Notes: generated from the letters alone by a model not told the origin. A stretch of DNA of 64,000 nucleotides from Amycolatopsis keratiniphila subsp. keratiniphila (GCF_001620365.2 NZ_LQMT02000012.1:48795-112794); one strand, 5' to 3'. Positions 42,610 to 53,394 are shown, numbered from the stretch's first letter. Translations and numbers: made by a program.

Positions 42610-43629
42610 ATGCAGACCTTCGGAGCCGAATTCGCCGTCCCGCCCGGATATCTGAACACCCCCAGCATCGGCATCCCGCCGTCGCACGTGGCCGACGCGG
42701 TGGCGGAGGCGGTCGAGCGGTGGCGGCGCGGCGAGGCCCGGCCTGCCGACTTCGACGAGCCCGTCGCGCGGACCAGGGCGGGCTTCGGCGCGCTGATCGG
42801 CGCCCCCGCCGAGCGCGTCGCGATCGGGGCGTCCGTCTCGCAGCTGATCGCGAACGTGGCCGCCGGGCTGCCCGACGGCGCCAGTGTCCTGGTCGCCGCG
42901 AACGACTTCACGAGCGTCACCTTCCCGTTCGCCGCCCAGGCGCATCGCGGGGTGAAGGTCACCGAAGTCCCGCTTGCCGAGCTGACCGAGCGTGTCGAAG
43001 GGCACGACCTCGTCGCGGTCAGCGTCGTCCAGTCGGCGGATGGCGCCCAGGTCGACCTCGCCGCGCTCCGGGCCGCGTCCGAGGCGGCGGGCGCGGCGGT
43101 CCTGCTCGACGCCACCCAGGCCGCCGGGTGGCGGCCGCTGGACCTCGGCTGGGCCGACTGGGTGGTCGCCGCGGGTTACAAATGGCTGCTCGCGCCGCGT
43201 GGGGCGGCGTGGCTGGCCGCGCATCCGCGGGTGCTGGAGCGGGCCGTGCCGGTCGCCGCGAACTGGTACGCGGGCGAAGACCGCTGGCAGACCGTCTACG
43301 GGCTCCCGCTGCGCCTGGCGGAGGGCGCCCGGTCGCTCGACCTGTCCCCGGCGTGGCTCGCGTTCGTCGGCGCCGCCGCCTCGCTCGACTACCTCGCGTC
43401 GTTGGACCTCGAAGCCGTCCGAGCGCACTGCGTGGGCCTCGCCGACTCGCTCCTCGAAGCGGTCGGTTCACCCGGTCAGGGGAGCGCGATCGTCTCGCTC
43501 GACGCCGACGCCGGCCGGCTGGCGGACGCGGGCATCGTGGCCGGTACTCGGGCCGGGAGGCAGCGATTCGGCTTCCACCTCTACAACACGGCTGACGACG
43601 TCGAACGGGTGATAAGCACGTTCAGGTGA
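42610..43629 (+). CDS. Class V aminotransferase (cysteine-desulfurase-like) PLP enzyme
   Basis: A 339-aa PLP enzyme. Typical parts are YLNTPSIGIPPSHVADAV, ANDFTSVTFPF, VVQSADGAQVDL, LLDATQAAGWRPLDL and the Schiff-base lysine in VVAAGYKWLLAPRGAAWLA. The N- and C-terminal layout fits class V enzymes such as kynureninase- or desulfurase-like proteins. No conserved active-site Cys loop is seen, so a lyase or aminotransferase is more likely than a desulfurase. Probably in an operon with the PEP-mutase-like gene. Confidence 0.86.
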   Translation: MQTFGAEFAVPPGYLNTPSIGIPPSHVADAVAEAVERWRRGEARPADFDEPVARTRAGFGALIGAPAERVAIGASVSQLIANVAAGLPDGASVLVAANDFTSVTFPFAAQAHRGVKVTEVPLAELTERVEGHDLVAVSVVQSADGAQVDLAALRAASEAAGAAVLLDATQAAGWRPLDLGWADWVVAAGYKWLLAPRGAAWLAAHPRVLERAVPVAANWYAGEDRWQTVYGLPLRLAEGARSLDLSPAWLAFVGAAASLDYLASLDLEAVRAHCVGLADSLLEAVGSPGQGSAIVSLDADAGRLADAGIVAGTRAGRQRFGFHLYNTADDVERVISTFR

Positions 43630-43663
43630 ACCGCCGGACGGGCGTGAACTACCGTATGTTCCC

Positions 43664-44338
43664 GTGGTTGGTGCGCAATTTACCCCGGGAGCGACGGAAA
43701 CGGCCCGGCTTCAGCCGGTGCGACCGGCAGGGCCGGGCGGGCCGCCGCCCGCGCCGAAGCCGCCGAGGGACACCAAGGCACTGGCGCTCAAAGGCGGCGC
43801 GCTGGTCGCCATCGCGGTCGTCTCGGCGCTGCTCTGGTGGCTGATCCGGCACGAACCGGAGCCGACGCCGGTCGCGGACACGCCGTCGAAGAGCGGCCAG
43901 TTCCAGTTCACGCTGGTCGAAGGGCCGCAGGTCACCACCGACTGCGCGAGCAAGGCCTACGGCGACACCAAGAAGTTCTTCACCGACACGCCGTGCACGC
44001 GCCTGTCGCGGGCGCTGTACACGACGGAGACCGGTGGCAAGAAGGCGCTGGTGTCGGTCGTCCTGGTCACCATGCCCGGCGAGGTCACCGCGACCCAGCT
44101 CAAGACTCTGACCGACAAGGACGGCACGGGCAACGTGTCCGACCTGGTGCGCGACGGGACCTTCAAGGCGCAGGGGGCGCCGAAGATCTCGGGGCAGGAC
44201 GCGGCCTACGACTCCCACGTCAGCGGGGCCGAGGTGGCCATCGTGCTGGCGGGCTTCTACGACAAACAGAAGGACAAGCCGGTGCTGGAGCGGATCGCGA
44301 CCGACGCGCTGCGGCTCTCGGGCGACCTGCGCCGCTGA
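43664..44338 (+). CDS. Membrane-anchored protein of unknown function
   Basis: A 224-aa protein. A Pro/Gly/Ala-rich cytoplasmic N terminus of about 40 residues precedes one membrane segment (ALVAIAVVSALLWWLI). The extracytoplasmic domain of about 160 residues has two cysteines (TTDCASKAY, DTPCTRLSR) that may pair. No known motif was recognised; the architecture is common in actinobacteria. The GTG start lacks a strong ribosome site. A perfect 25-bp hairpin follows the stop. Confidence 0.78.
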   Translation: MVGAQFTPGATETARLQPVRPAGPGGPPPAPKPPRDTKALALKGGALVAIAVVSALLWWLIRHEPEPTPVADTPSKSGQFQFTLVEGPQVTTDCASKAYGDTKKFFTDTPCTRLSRALYTTETGGKKALVSVVLVTMPGEVTATQLKTLTDKDGTGNVSDLVRDGTFKAQGAPKISGQDAAYDSHVSGAEVAIVLAGFYDKQKDKPVLERIATDALRLSGDLRR

Positions 44339-44359
44339 CCGGAATCCCCGCCTCCGAAG

Positions 44360-44414
44360 TGTCATGAAAGGGTCGTTCAGGACAAAAGATGTCCTGAACG
44401 ACCCTTTCATGACA
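44360..44414. terminator. Perfect 25-bp inverted repeat (family A), between convergent genes
   Basis: 44360-44384 pairs exactly with 44390-44414 around loop AAAGA (core GAAAGGGTCGTTCAGG). It lies between two convergent genes, six bases before the second one's stop. An 18-base part of one arm with its flank recurs at the window's right edge. Confidence 0.85.
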
Positions 44415-44419
44415 TGAGG

Positions 44420-45349
44420 TCAGACCGACTGGCCCGGCATCGCGATCGCCACCGGCTTCGCGCCGAACTCCGCCCGCCAAGCCGTCCCCCGCCGCGCCGA
44501 CCCGATCAGCGCGTTCAGCGCGGTCGTCCGCAAAGCCGCGTCGTCGGTCCGGTCGACCACGCCGAGCCAGGCCGCCGACGCGTCCGACTCCGCGGTCGCC
44601 ACCAGTTCCATCGCCGAGTTCGCCTCGGTCACCGGCCTCGGCGGCACGTACGCGGCCTCCGGTCCGGTGGGCGTCTGGCCCGCCGCGGACAGCATCCGTT
44701 CGCAGACGTCCCGTCGTTTCACGTGCTCGGCCGTACCCCGCGACACCGCGCCGCCGAACGCCGCCGGCAGGTATGCGCTGACCAGCCCGTACACCCAGAT
44801 CGCCGCGTGTTCGGCGGCCAGCGCCTGCTGGACGGCCTCCGCCGCCTCCCCGCCGAGCTGGACCCCGGCGGGCACCTCGACGGCCCCGGCTTCGTCGCCG
44901 CGGCCCAGCTTCTCCGAACTCTGCTGCAGCGCCGCGCAGCCCGCCGCCACCGAGGCGACCATCCCGGCGCGATAGCGGGGCAGTGTCGGCACGAGGCCTT
45001 CGGCCTGTTCACGGGCTGCGGCGAGCCGTTCCTTGAGGCCGTCCAGCGACGACGGAGGCGGAGTCGCCGCCGGGCCCGGCTGATCCGGCTTCGGCCGGTT
45101 GAGCCGGTCCACCTCGGTCTTGAGCGCCGCCGCGTGCGCGGTCCGCGCGGTGGCGACCGCTTCGCCCTCGGCGCCCAGCGCCTTCGCCCCGGCCGCGTCG
45201 GTCTCCGCCGCGCGCAGCAACGGGCCCAGCGGGTCGGGGCTTTCGTCGAAGCCGGGGGAGCAGGCGGACGCCAGCGGCACGGCCAGCGCGGCCAGCGCCC
45301 CCATCCGCAGGAAAGTGCGACGGCTCGGCTCTGTCGATCTTCCGGTCAC
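44420..45349 (-). CDS. Tat-exported lipoprotein with DUF4439 (ferritin-like) domain
   Basis: A 309-aa protein. The N terminus has a twin-arginine signal SRRTFLRM, a hydrophobic core and a lipobox LASAC. A helical, Ala-rich region and a Pro-rich linker precede a C-terminal four-helix DUF4439 domain (QALAAEHAAIWVYGLVSAYL, AEHVKRRDVCERML, SAMELVATAESDASAAWLGV). Glu and His in the first two helices would suit metal binding. The gene is divergent from rimP. GTG 45349 was chosen because it gives the correct signal peptide. Confidence 0.85.
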   Translation of the reverse strand: MTGRSTEPSRRTFLRMGALAALAVPLASACSPGFDESPDPLGPLLRAAETDAAGAKALGAEGEAVATARTAHAAALKTEVDRLNRPKPDQPGPAATPPPSSLDGLKERLAAAREQAEGLVPTLPRYRAGMVASVAAGCAALQQSSEKLGRGDEAGAVEVPAGVQLGGEAAEAVQQALAAEHAAIWVYGLVSAYLPAAFGGAVSRGTAEHVKRRDVCERMLSAAGQTPTGPEAAYVPPRPVTEANSAMELVATAESDASAAWLGVVDRTDDAALRTTALNALIGSARRGTAWRAEFGAKPVAIAMPGQSV

Positions 45350-45484
45350 GCCGCCCCATCCTGCCAGTACCCCGTGCGGGGCCGCCGCTCGCGCGTCACG
45401 CGGGGGTGACCGGATAAGCTGGTCCACTACCGAACCCGGATCCACGCCGCCGGGTCGCCCACAGCCGAACAGGAGCGCTCCACC

Positions 45485-46024
45485 GTGCCCAACGACCTCG
45501 CCAGCAGGCTGGAGCCCATCGTGGCCGAAGCCGTCAAGGCCGCGGGTTTCGACCTCGATTCCTTCGAGGTCCAGCAGGCAGGCCGCCGTCAGCTGGTCAA
45601 GGTCGTCGTCGACGGGGACGACGGCGTCGGGCTGGACGAGGTGGCGGGCGTCAGCCGCGCGGTCTCCGCCGCGCTCGACGAGAACGAGCACGTGATCGCG
45701 AGCGCGTACACGCTCGAAGTCACCTCGCCGGGTCTCGACCGGCCACTGACCGTGCGGCGGCACTGGCGGCGCGCGAAGTTCCGTCTCGTCAAGGTCACCC
45801 CGGCCGAAGGCGCGGCGTTCATCGGCCGGGTCGGGCACGCGGGGGAGAAGTCCGCGCGCGTGCTCGTGGACGGCGAGATCCGGGACGTCCCGTACGCCTC
45901 GGTGGCCAAGGCGGTCATCGAGATCGAGTTCAAGCAACCACCTGCCGAGGACCTGAAACTGTTGGAAACCGATGCGTCGGCCCTGAACGCCGCCACCACG
46001 GAGCCGAAGGAGGAGCCGAAGTGA
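45485..46024 (+). CDS. rimP: Ribosome maturation factor RimP
   Basis: A 179-aa RimP. Conserved parts are [40 protein letters not shown] and [20 protein letters not shown]. The N-terminal alpha/beta domain is followed by the SH3-like domain. It assists 30S subunit maturation. The GTG start opens the conserved rimP-nusA-ylxR-infB cluster. Its stop overlaps the nusA GTG. Confidence 0.97.
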   Translation: MPNDLASRLEPIVAEAVKAAGFDLDSFEVQQAGRRQLVKVVVDGDDGVGLDEVAGVSRAVSAALDENEHVIASAYTLEVTSPGLDRPLTVRRHWRRAKFRLVKVTPAEGAAFIGRVGHAGEKSARVLVDGEIRDVPYASVAKAVIEIEFKQPPAEDLKLLETDASALNAATTEPKEEPK

Positions 46025-47061
46025 ACGTCGACATCGCCGCGCTGCGCGCGATCGAACGGGACAAGGACATCCCCTTCGAGACGGTGATCGAAGCGATCGA
46101 AACCGCGCTGCTCACCGCGTACAAGCACACCGAGGGCCACCAGCCGCACGCCAGGATCGACATCGATCGCAAGAGCGGGCTGGTCCGCGTCCTCGCGCAC
46201 ACCCTCACCCCGGACGGCCAGACCGACGAGGAATGGGACGACACCCCCGAAGGCTTCGGGCGGATCGCCGCGACCACCGCGCGGCAGGTCATCCTGCAGC
46301 GCCTGCGCGACGCCGAGCACGAGAAGACCTTCGGCGAGTTCTCCGCCAAGGAGAACGAGCTCGTCGCCGGCGTGGTGCAGCGCGACGCCCGCGCCAACGC
46401 CCGCGGCATGGTCGTCATCCAGGTCGGCGACATCGAAGGCGTGCTGCCCGCGATCGAGCAGGTGCCCGGCGAGACCTACGAGCACGGCGACCGGATCAAG
46501 GCCTACGTCGTCACCGTCTCGCGCGGCAATCGCGGCCCGCAGATCACGCTGTCGCGTTCACACCCGAAGCTGGTCCACAAGCTGTTCGCCCTGGAAGTCC
46601 CCGAGATCGCCGACGGCACGGTCGAGATCGCCGCCGTCGCACGGGAACCGGGACACCGGACCAAGATCGCGGTCCGCTCGACGGTGCCCGGCGTCAACGC
46701 CAAGGGCGCCTGCATCGGCCCGGTCGGCGCGCGTGTGCGCAACGTGATGAGCGAGCTGGCCGGCGAGAAGATCGACATCATCGACTACTCCGACGACCCG
46801 GCGAAGTTCGTCGGGAATGCGCTGTCGCCCGCGAAGGTTGTGTCGGTGAAGGTCGTCGACGAGCGGGCCAAGACCGCTCGCGTCGTCGTCCCGGACTTCC
46901 AGCTTTCGCTCGCGATCGGCAAGGAGGGGCAGAACGCCCGTCTCGCCGCCCGGCTCACCGGCTGGCGGATCGACATCCGCAGCGACGCCGCTCCCGAGCA
47001 GGGTGACGAAGCACACGCCGGGCAGGCGCGGCCCGCCGCGGCAACCGGTTCGGCTGAGTGA
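46021..47061 (+). CDS. nusA: Transcription termination/antitermination factor NusA
   Basis: A 346-aa NusA with N-terminal RNA polymerase-binding domain ([20 protein letters not shown]), S1 domain ([20 protein letters not shown]), and two KH domains ([58 protein letters not shown]). It ends after KH2 with a short tail, the short actinobacterial form without C-terminal acidic repeats. GTG 46021 and its stop both overlap neighbours, so translation is coupled. Confidence 0.97.
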   Translation: MNVDIAALRAIERDKDIPFETVIEAIETALLTAYKHTEGHQPHARIDIDRKSGLVRVLAHTLTPDGQTDEEWDDTPEGFGRIAATTARQVILQRLRDAEHEKTFGEFSAKENELVAGVVQRDARANARGMVVIQVGDIEGVLPAIEQVPGETYEHGDRIKAYVVTVSRGNRGPQITLSRSHPKLVHKLFALEVPEIADGTVEIAAVAREPGHRTKIAVRSTVPGVNAKGACIGPVGARVRNVMSELAGEKIDIIDYSDDPAKFVGNALSPAKVVSVKVVDERAKTARVVVPDFQLSLAIGKEGQNARLAARLTGWRIDIRSDAAPEQGDEAHAGQARPAAATGSAE

Positions 47062-47387
47062 AGGTCGAAGCGCTAGACTTACGAGTGGTTCAGAGTCCGC
47101 CGCCGGGAACCGACCTCCAGCATGACCGGGAAACCCCGGTTCGCACTTGTGTCGGTTGCCGTAAGCGGGCCTTGATCGGCGAGTTGCTGCGAGTGGTCGC
47201 GGCGGACGGTCGGTTGGTCGTCGACGAACGTCGGCGGCTGCCGGGCCGGGGTGCCTGGTTGCACCCCGTGCCGGACTGTCTGGCCAAGGCCGAGCGGCGC
47301 AGGGCGTTCCCCCGAGCACTTCGTGTTCCCGGGTCGCTCGACGCCCAGGGTGTCCACGAACGCCTGGAGCGGCACGCCGAAGGCTAA
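47058..47387 (+). CDS. ylxR: YlxR (DUF448) family RNA-binding protein
   Basis: A 109-aa YlxR protein. Core motif [20 protein letters not shown] is followed by [26 protein letters not shown]. The position between nusA and infB is conserved. Its GTG overlaps the nusA stop. The first 27 residues precede the conserved core and may be a real extension. The role is nucleic-acid binding or RNase P-related in reported cases. Confidence 0.93.
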   Translation: MKVEALDLRVVQSPPPGTDLQHDRETPVRTCVGCRKRALIGELLRVVAADGRLVVDERRRLPGRGAWLHPVPDCLAKAERRRAFPRALRVPGSLDAQGVHERLERHAEG

Positions 47388-47532
47388 AGGGCGCCGGGAC
47401 ATCCCCGGTGCCGGATGGAATCAGGAAGCAGGTCGACCCGTCATGAGTCAGCCGTGAAGCTGAATCAATGAACGCGCGACAATAGGACGAGGTCTGCGGG
47501 TCTGCCGCCGGCCTCCCCAGATGAGGAGAGCT

Positions 47533-50500
47533 GTGCCAGGCAAGGCCCGAGTACATGAGCTCGCGAAAGAGCTCGGCATCACCAGCAAGGAAGTTCTCGC
47601 CAAGTTGAAGGAACAGGGCGAGTTCGTGAAGTCCGCGTCGTCCACCGTCGAGGCGCCGGTCGCCCGCCGTCTCCGTGACGCGTACCCGTCCAAGGACGGC
47701 AAGAAGAAGCCGGTTCCGACCCCCGGCCCGCGCCCTTCGCCCGCGCCTCCCGCGAAGCCCGCTGCCCCGGCTCCGGCCGCGAAGCCCGCTCAGCCCGCGC
47801 CCGCGGCGAAGTCCGAGGCCCCGGCCGCCCCCGCGGCGCCCGCTCCGGCGGCGTCCGCACCGTCGGCCCCGGCCCAGCAGCCGTCCCGTCCCACCCCGGG
47901 CGCCCGCCCGGGTCCGCGCCCCGGCCCCCGGCCGCCGGCGCCCAAGGAAGAGGTCGCTCCGGCGGCGAAGGCCGCTCCGGCCGAGCCGAAGAAGGAGACC
48001 CCGGCAGCACCGGCCACCCCGCCGTCGTCCCAGACGCCGTCGCAGGGTTCGGTCGTGCCGCCGAAGCCGCAGGGCCCCAAGCCCGGCGGTCCGAAGCCCG
48101 GCCCGCGCACCCCGCGTGTCGGCAACAACCCGTTCGGTGTGGGTTCCGGTGCCCCGGCCCCGCGTCCGTCCGGCCCCCGTCCCGGAGGCGGCCAGCAGGG
48201 CGGCGACAACCGTCCGCCGCGTCCCGGTGGCGGCCAGGGCGGCGGCGACCGTCCGGCTCCCCGTCCCGGTGGCGGCGCGCCCGGTGGTAACCGGCCGAGC
48301 CCGGGCAACATGCCCCCGCGCCCGAACCCCGGCATGATGCCGGGCCGCCCGGCCCGTCCGGCCGGTGGTCCCGGTGGCGGCCGTGGTGGTCCCGGCGGCG
48401 GGGCCCGTGGTGGCCCTGGCGGCGGCGCTCGTGGCGGTCCCGGTGGCGGCGGCGGAGGTTTCCGCGGCGGTCCCGGTGGCGGCGGCGGTGGCGGTTTCCG
48501 TCCCGGCGGCGGTGGCGGCGGTTTCCGTCCCGGTGGCGGCGGTCCCGGTGGGGGCGGCGCCCCGGCCGGTGGCGGCGGCTTCCGCGGTGGCGGCGGCGGT
48601 CGTGGCGGCCCCGGTGGCCGTGGCGGTACCGCGGGTGCCTTCGGGCGTCCCGGTGGTCCCTCGCGCAAGGGCCGCAAGTCGAAGCGGCAGAAGCGCCAGG
48701 AGTACATGGACAACATGCAGGCGCCCAGCGTCGGCGGCGTCCGCCTGCCCAAGGGCAGTGGCGAGACGATCCGGCTGCCGCGCGGTGCCTCGCTGACCGA
48801 CTTCGCCGAGAAGATCGACGCCAACCCGGCTTCGCTGGTGCAGGTGCTCTTCCACCTCGGCGAGATGGTCACGGCGACGCAGTCGGTGTCCGACGACATC
48901 CTGGAACTGCTCGGCGGCGAAATGAACTACAACGTTCAGGTCGTCAGTCCCGAGGAAGAGGACCGGGAGCTGCTCGAGACCTTCGACATCACCTACGGCG
49001 AAGACGCGGGTGAGGAAGAGGATCTGCAGGTCCGCCCGCCGGTCGTGACCATCATGGGTCACGTCGACCACGGTAAGACCCGCCTGCTCGACACGATCCG
49101 CAAGACGAAGGTGCGCGAAGGTGAAGCCGGTGGCATCACCCAGCACATCGGCGCCTACCAGATCGAGACCGAGCTCGAAGGCACCCCGCGCCTGATCACC
49201 TTCATCGACACCCCGGGTCACGAGGCGTTCACCGCCATGCGTGCCCGTGGTGCCAACTCGACCGACATCGCGGTGATCGTGGTGGCGGCCGACGACGGTG
49301 TGATGCCGCAGACGGTCGAGGCGATCAACCACGCGCAGGCCGCCAAGGCGCCGATCGTGGTCGCGATCAACAAGATCGACAAGGAAGGCGCGAACCCGGA
49401 CAAGATCCGGCAGCAGCTGACCGAGTACGGCCTGGTCGCCGAGGAGTACGGCGGCGACACGATGTTCGTCGAGATCTCCGCGCGGCAGAACATCAACATC
49501 GACGGCCTGCTCGAGGCGATCCTGCTGACCGCCGACGCCGCGCTGGACCTCCGGGCCAACCCGGACATGGAGGCCCAGGGTGTCGCGATCGAGGCCCACC
49601 TCGACCGCGGCCGCGGTCCGGTGGCCACGGTGCTGGTCCAGCGAGGCACGCTGCGCGTCGGTGACTCGGTCGTGGCGGGTGACGCCTACGGCCGCGTCCG
49701 CCGGATGGTCGACGAGCACAACGTCGACGTCACCGAGGCGTACCCGTCGCGTCCCGTCCAGGTCATCGGGTTCACCTCGGTGCCGGGTGCGGGCGATACC
49801 TTCCTGGTGGTCGACGAGGACCGCGTCGCCCGGCAGATCGCCGAGCGCCGCTCCGCCCGGACGCGCAACGCCCTCAACGCGTCGCGTCGCAAGCGGGTCA
49901 GCCTCGAGGACCTCGACTCCGCCTTGAAGGAGACGAACAGCCTCAACCTGATCATCAAGGGTGACAACTCCGGTACCGTCGAGGCGCTCGAAGCCTCGCT
50001 GGTGCAGCTCGAGGTCGGCGACGACGTCGAACTCAACGTCGTGCACCGCGGTGTCGGTGGCGTCACGGAGTCCGACATCGACCTGGCGACCGCGTCGGAC
50101 GCGATCGTCCTGGGCTTCAACGTCCGTGCGCAGGGCAAGGCGACCGAGCGGGCCACCCGCGAAGGCGTCGACGTCCGGTACTACACGGTCATCTACCAGG
50201 CGATCGAGGAGATCGAGCAGGCTCTGAAGGGCATGCTCAAGCCGGAGTACGAAGAGGTGGAGCTCGGCAAGGCCGAGGTCCGCGAGGTCTTCAAGTCCTC
50301 GAAGATCGGCACCATCGCCGGTTGCCTCGTCACCTCGGGCGAGATCCGCCGCAACGCGCGGGCCCGCCTGCTCCGCGACGCGACCGTGGTCGCCGAGAAC
50401 CTGCCGATCAGCTCGCTGCGGCGGTTCAAGGACGACGTGGTCGAGGTCCGCGACGGTTACGAGTGTGGTCTGACGCTGGGGTCGTACAGCGACCTCAAGG

Positions 50501-50550
50501 TCGGCGACATCATCGAGACCTACGAGCAGCGCGAAAAGCCGCGTGCGTAA
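47533..50550 (+). CDS. infB: Translation initiation factor IF-2
   Basis: A 1005-aa IF-2. N-terminal [20 protein letters not shown] is followed by a long low-complexity linker: Pro/Ala-rich to about residue 220, then Gly/Arg-rich to about residue 375. The GTPase domain has GHVDHGKT (about 508-515), DTPGHEAF and NKID. Domains II, III and the fMet-tRNA-binding C domain follow ([20 protein letters not shown]). GTG 47533 with GAGGAG five bases upstream is the likely start; ATG 47521 overlaps that ribosome site. The Gly-rich linker is typical of actinomycetes. Confidence 0.97.
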   Translation: MPGKARVHELAKELGITSKEVLAKLKEQGEFVKSASSTVEAPVARRLRDAYPSKDGKKKPVPTPGPRPSPAPPAKPAAPAPAAKPAQPAPAAKSEAPAAPAAPAPAASAPSAPAQQPSRPTPGARPGPRPGPRPPAPKEEVAPAAKAAPAEPKKETPAAPATPPSSQTPSQGSVVPPKPQGPKPGGPKPGPRTPRVGNNPFGVGSGAPAPRPSGPRPGGGQQGGDNRPPRPGGGQGGGDRPAPRPGGGAPGGNRPSPGNMPPRPNPGMMPGRPARPAGGPGGGRGGPGGGARGGPGGGARGGPGGGGGGFRGGPGGGGGGGFRPGGGGGGFRPGGGGPGGGGAPAGGGGFRGGGGGRGGPGGRGGTAGAFGRPGGPSRKGRKSKRQKRQEYMDNMQAPSVGGVRLPKGSGETIRLPRGASLTDFAEKIDANPASLVQVLFHLGEMVTATQSVSDDILELLGGEMNYNVQVVSPEEEDRELLETFDITYGEDAGEEEDLQVRPPVVTIMGHVDHGKTRLLDTIRKTKVREGEAGGITQHIGAYQIETELEGTPRLITFIDTPGHEAFTAMRARGANSTDIAVIVVAADDGVMPQTVEAINHAQAAKAPIVVAINKIDKEGANPDKIRQQLTEYGLVAEEYGGDTMFVEISARQNINIDGLLEAILLTADAALDLRANPDMEAQGVAIEAHLDRGRGPVATVLVQRGTLRVGDSVVAGDAYGRVRRMVDEHNVDVTEAYPSRPVQVIGFTSVPGAGDTFLVVDEDRVARQIAERRSARTRNALNASRRKRVSLEDLDSALKETNSLNLIIKGDNSGTVEALEASLVQLEVGDDVELNVVHRGVGGVTESDIDLATASDAIVLGFNVRAQGKATERATREGVDVRYYTVIYQAIEEIEQALKGMLKPEYEEVELGKAEVREVFKSSKIGTIAGCLVTSGEIRRNARARLLRDATVVAENLPISSLRRFKDDVVEVRDGYECGLTLGSYSDLKVGDIIETYEQREKPRA

Positions 50551-50556
50551 GTGACA

Positions 50557-50596
50557 AAGCGGCGCTCCTCCGCATCTGGGCGGGGGAGCGCCGCTT
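50557..50596 (+). terminator. 12-bp GC-rich hairpin after infB
   Basis: AAGCGGCGCTCC (50557-50568) pairs with 50585-50596. It lies just after the infB stop and before the DUF503 gene, so it may attenuate read-through into the rest of the cluster. Confidence 0.7.
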
Positions 50597-50623
50597 CACC
50601 TTCGAATCAACCCAGAACCCCAC

Positions 50624-50917
50624 ATGTTCGTAGGAGCTCTTGAGCTCGACATCCTGCTGGGCGACGTCCACTCGCTCAAGCAGAAGCGATCCGTGATCAA
50701 GCCGGTGCTGGCCGAGGTGCGCAGGCGTTTCGACGTCTCCGTCGCCGAAGCGGGCCATCAAGATCTGCACCGGCGCGCGCTGATCGGTGTGGCCGTGGTC
50801 GCGGCGAGTGGCGAGCACGTTCGTGACGTGCTCGACTCGTGTGAGCGCCTCGTGGCCGGGAGGCCGGAGTTCGAACTGCTCTCCAGCCACCGCCGGCTGC
50901 TCGGCCCGGATGACTAA
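50624..50917 (+). CDS. DUF503 family protein
   Basis: A 97-aa DUF503 protein: [20 protein letters not shown] then [20 protein letters not shown]. The family is usually found between infB and rbfA in Gram-positive bacteria, as here. Function unknown; a link to ribosome assembly or translation is inferred from position. Confidence 0.92.
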   Translation: MFVGALELDILLGDVHSLKQKRSVIKPVLAEVRRRFDVSVAEAGHQDLHRRALIGVAVVAASGEHVRDVLDSCERLVAGRPEFELLSSHRRLLGPDD

Positions 50918-50943
50918 AGAATCTTTCGAGGAGACGAATCCCC

Positions 50944-51420
50944 ATGGCCGACCCCGCTCGGGCTCGTAAGCTCGCCAAGCGGATCTCACAGATCGTCGCG
51001 CACGCGATCGAGCACGACATCAAGGATCCGCGGCTCAACCACGTGACGATCACCGACACGAAGATCACGGCGGATCTGCACGACGCCACGGTCTACTACA
51101 CGGTGCTCGGCGAGAACCTGGAGTCCACGCCCGACCACGCCGGTGCCGCGGCGGCGCTCGAATCCGCCCGCGGTGTGCTGCGCACGAAGGTCGGCCAGGG
51201 CACCGGAGTCCGCTACACTCCGACGCTGGCCTTCGTGGCCGACAGTATTCCTGAGGACGCCAAGCGCATCGAAGACCTTCTCGCGAAGGCGCGGGAAGCC
51301 GATGCGGAGGTGGCCCGGCGGGCCACTGGGGCGCAGCACGCCGGCGAAGCCGACCCGTACAAGCCGCCGCGGGAAGAGGCCGAAGACGATGAGTTCGCCG
51401 ACGAGGAGACCCGTCGCTGA
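50944..51420 (+). CDS. rbfA: Ribosome-binding factor A
   Basis: A 158-aa RbfA with KH-like fold: [40 protein letters not shown] and [20 protein letters not shown], then an acidic C-terminal tail. It binds the 30S subunit during 16S maturation and cold adaptation. The next gene starts inside its last 32 bases in another frame. Confidence 0.97.
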   Translation: MADPARARKLAKRISQIVAHAIEHDIKDPRLNHVTITDTKITADLHDATVYYTVLGENLESTPDHAGAAAALESARGVLRTKVGQGTGVRYTPTLAFVADSIPEDAKRIEDLLAKAREADAEVARRATGAQHAGEADPYKPPREEAEDDEFADEETRR

Positions 51421-52267
51421 GCGACCGGACCACGCCGTGAGCAGGCGTGGTCTCCTGCTGGGGGCCGCGGCTCTCGGCGGCTCGGCGCTGCTTTCCGCTT
51501 GCGGCGCCGAGAAACCACCCCTGGTGGGGCCGCCGCCGGTGGCCCCACCGTCCACGCCGACCCCGCTCACCGAGGCGGTCACGGTGCAGAAGATGCGGTC
51601 GGCGGCGCGGAATCGCGACGTCAACCTCGTCATCATCGCGCCGGACGGTGTGTCCCGGGTCGGGATGCCGGTCTGCGTCGCCCTGCACGGACGCGGCGCG
51701 GACGCCCGCACGTTCCTGAACCTGGGTGTGCAGGACGCGCTGAACCGGGCCGTCGCGGCCGGGCTGCCCGGATTCGCGGTGGCCGCCGTCGACGGGGACA
51801 ACTACTGGGTGGACGTCGGCAAGGCCGACGACCCGCAGCGGATGCTGTCAGACGAACTGCCCGGCTGGCTCGCCCAGCGGCAGCTGCGGCCGCCGTCGGC
51901 GATGTTCGGGATCTCGATGGGCGGGTTCGGCGCCCTGCGCTACGCCCGTGACCACAAGGACCTCAAGGCGGTCGCCGTCGCCAGCGCGGCATTGTTCGTG
52001 AGCTGGCCCGATGCCAAGTCCCGCAAGGTGTTCGCGGATCGCGCGCAGTGGGAATCGCACGAGCCGCTGCTGCACACCGGCGACCTTTCCGCCGCGGTGA
52101 CGGGGGTGTGGTGCGGGAATTCGGATCCCTTCGCCCGCGCCGACCGCAAACTCATCAAGGCACTGGACCCCGCCGTCGCGAAGATGACGCCGGGCGCGCA
52201 CAACGACGACTACTGGCGCGAGATCATGCCCGACGTGCTGAAGTTCGTGGGGGACCGCATCGCCTGA
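51389..52267 (+). CDS. Tat-exported esterase (alpha/beta hydrolase) lipoprotein
   Basis: A 292-aa exported esterase. The signal has [21 protein letters not shown] (21 residues split here as SRRGLLLG and LLSAC), i.e. twin Arg plus lipobox. The catalytic Ser lies in [18 protein letters not shown] and a candidate His in [10 protein letters not shown]. The fold resembles mycolyl-transferase/esterase D-type enzymes. ATG 51389 overlaps rbfA; GTG 51437 would begin directly at the Tat motif. It is not part of the conserved translation cluster in mycobacteria. Confidence 0.82.
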   Translation: MSSPTRRPVAERPDHAVSRRGLLLGAAALGGSALLSACGAEKPPLVGPPPVAPPSTPTPLTEAVTVQKMRSAARNRDVNLVIIAPDGVSRVGMPVCVALHGRGADARTFLNLGVQDALNRAVAAGLPGFAVAAVDGDNYWVDVGKADDPQRMLSDELPGWLAQRQLRPPSAMFGISMGGFGALRYARDHKDLKAVAVASAALFVSWPDAKSRKVFADRAQWESHEPLLHTGDLSAAVTGVWCGNSDPFARADRKLIKALDPAVAKMTPGAHNDDYWREIMPDVLKFVGDRIA

Positions 52268-52270
52268 CCC

Positions 52271-52339
52271 CCCGCATTTCGTCCTCTGAATGCGGTAGTT
52301 GGCATCGCGAACCATCGCATTCAGAGGACGAAACGCGGG
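52271..52339. repeat. Dispersed inverted repeat, family C (two arms)
   Basis: 24-base arms 52271-52294 and 52316-52339 match at 23 positions (core CGTCCTCTGAATGCG). It lies four bases after the esterase stop and before the convergent methyltransferase, so it can act as a bidirectional terminator. Confidence 0.85.
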
Positions 52340-52350
52340 AGGAGGGGGCG

Positions 52351-53394
52351 TCAGGCGGGTTTCGCGGCGACGATCAGGTCCCGCACGATCGCCTGGTCCA
52401 CCCGGTGGGCGAAACCGGCGTACGGGCCGTCCTCGCGGACAACAAGGCCCGCCTTGTCCAGGATCGCGGCGAGTTCCTCGCGCGGCGCGACGTTGGTGTT
52501 CCACGAGATGCCGAGCGCCCCACCCGGGCGCAGCACCCTCGTCCACACGGGAACGGCGGCCGCGAGCAGGTCGCGCGGGCTGCGCGCGAGCGACGCGTCC
52601 TGGGTACGGTGGCTGCCGTGCTGCACGCCGTACGGGGCGTCGGTGACGATGAGGTCCACCGAGTTCGGCCGCAGCAGTTCGTCGGTGGTGAGCGTGTCGC
52701 AGTTGAGGTAGCTCAGCCGGCGCACCTCGCCCGCCTTGTACCGCTCCTTGGTGATCCCGAAACCGATGTCGAGCCGCCTGCCGAGCCGGACCTTGTTGCG
52801 GCGCACCTGACCGGATTCGGCGCTGTGCTTGATCCGCTTCTGCTTCAGCCAGGTCTTGATGAACATCTCGTAGGAATCGAAATCCTTGCCGTCGACGTCG
52901 AGACCGGTGGCGTCGAAGCCGTACATCATCGCCTGGTTCAGCGTGGTGCCTCGGCCGCAGAGCGGGTCGAGCAGGTGCAGCGGCTTGTCCAGCATCGCCG
53001 CCGGGTCCGCCATCGACAGCAAGGTGACGTTGACGAGGAGTTTGGTGAACAGCTCGTTCGTCTTGCCCGGGTACTTCTGGATGGTCAGCAGATCCGAGTC
53101 GAAGTTCGCGAGCGGGCTGATCGTCACCGGCTTCAGGACGCCGTCGCCGCGTTCGAACAGCGCGTACAGCGCCGAAAGGTTCGAGAGGAGCGCGAGATCG
53201 CGTTCGCTCAGCGGGGCGGGCGTGGTGAAGGTGAGGTAGCTGACGCCGCCGAGTTCCGTCTCGCCGATTTCGGAGATCTCGGTCGCAAGAGCGGACAGAC
53301 CGAACACCGCCAGTTCCGCGCGCAGAAGGGCCGGGGTGGAGTCGGTGTAGACCCGGTTGGCGGACGGGTAGACCAGGATCGCGTACTCGGACAT
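52351..53394 (-). CDS. TRM11-like SAM-dependent RNA methyltransferase
   Basis: A 347-aa methyltransferase. The N-terminal part resembles THUMP-like regions (YAILVYPSANRVYTDSTPAL). The SAM site is LLDPLCGRGTTLNQAMMYG with GLDVDGKDFDSYEM. The catalytic motif is DAPYGVQHG. A conserved basic stretch IKTWLKQKRIKHSAES follows. By motif it methylates guanine N2 or a similar base in tRNA. It is divergent from the DHH gene. Confidence 0.85.
   Translation of the reverse strand: MSEYAILVYPSANRVYTDSTPALLRAELAVFGLSALATEISEIGETELGGVSYLTFTTPAPLSERDLALLSNLSALYALFERGDGVLKPVTISPLANFDSDLLTIQKYPGKTNELFTKLLVNVTLLSMADPAAMLDKPLHLLDPLCGRGTTLNQAMMYGFDATGLDVDGKDFDSYEMFIKTWLKQKRIKHSAESGQVRRNKVRLGRRLDIGFGITKERYKAGEVRRLSYLNCDTLTTDELLRPNSVDLIVTDAPYGVQHGSHRTQDASLARSPRDLLAAAVPVWTRVLRPGGALGISWNTNVAPREELAAILDKAGLVVREDGPYAGFAHRVDQAIVRDLIVAAKPA

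Noticed and set aside
47521..47532. ATG start of infB four codons upstream
   Set aside because: It would overlap the GAGGAG ribosome site that is correctly spaced for GTG 47533.
48365..48640. Tandem repeat or CRISPR-like array
   Set aside because: It is the Gly/Arg-rich linker of IF-2; units are irregular and coding.
46558..50046. 1162-aa open frame on the minus strand
   Set aside because: Antisense shadow of nusA, ylxR and infB, with a low-complexity part opposite the infB linker.
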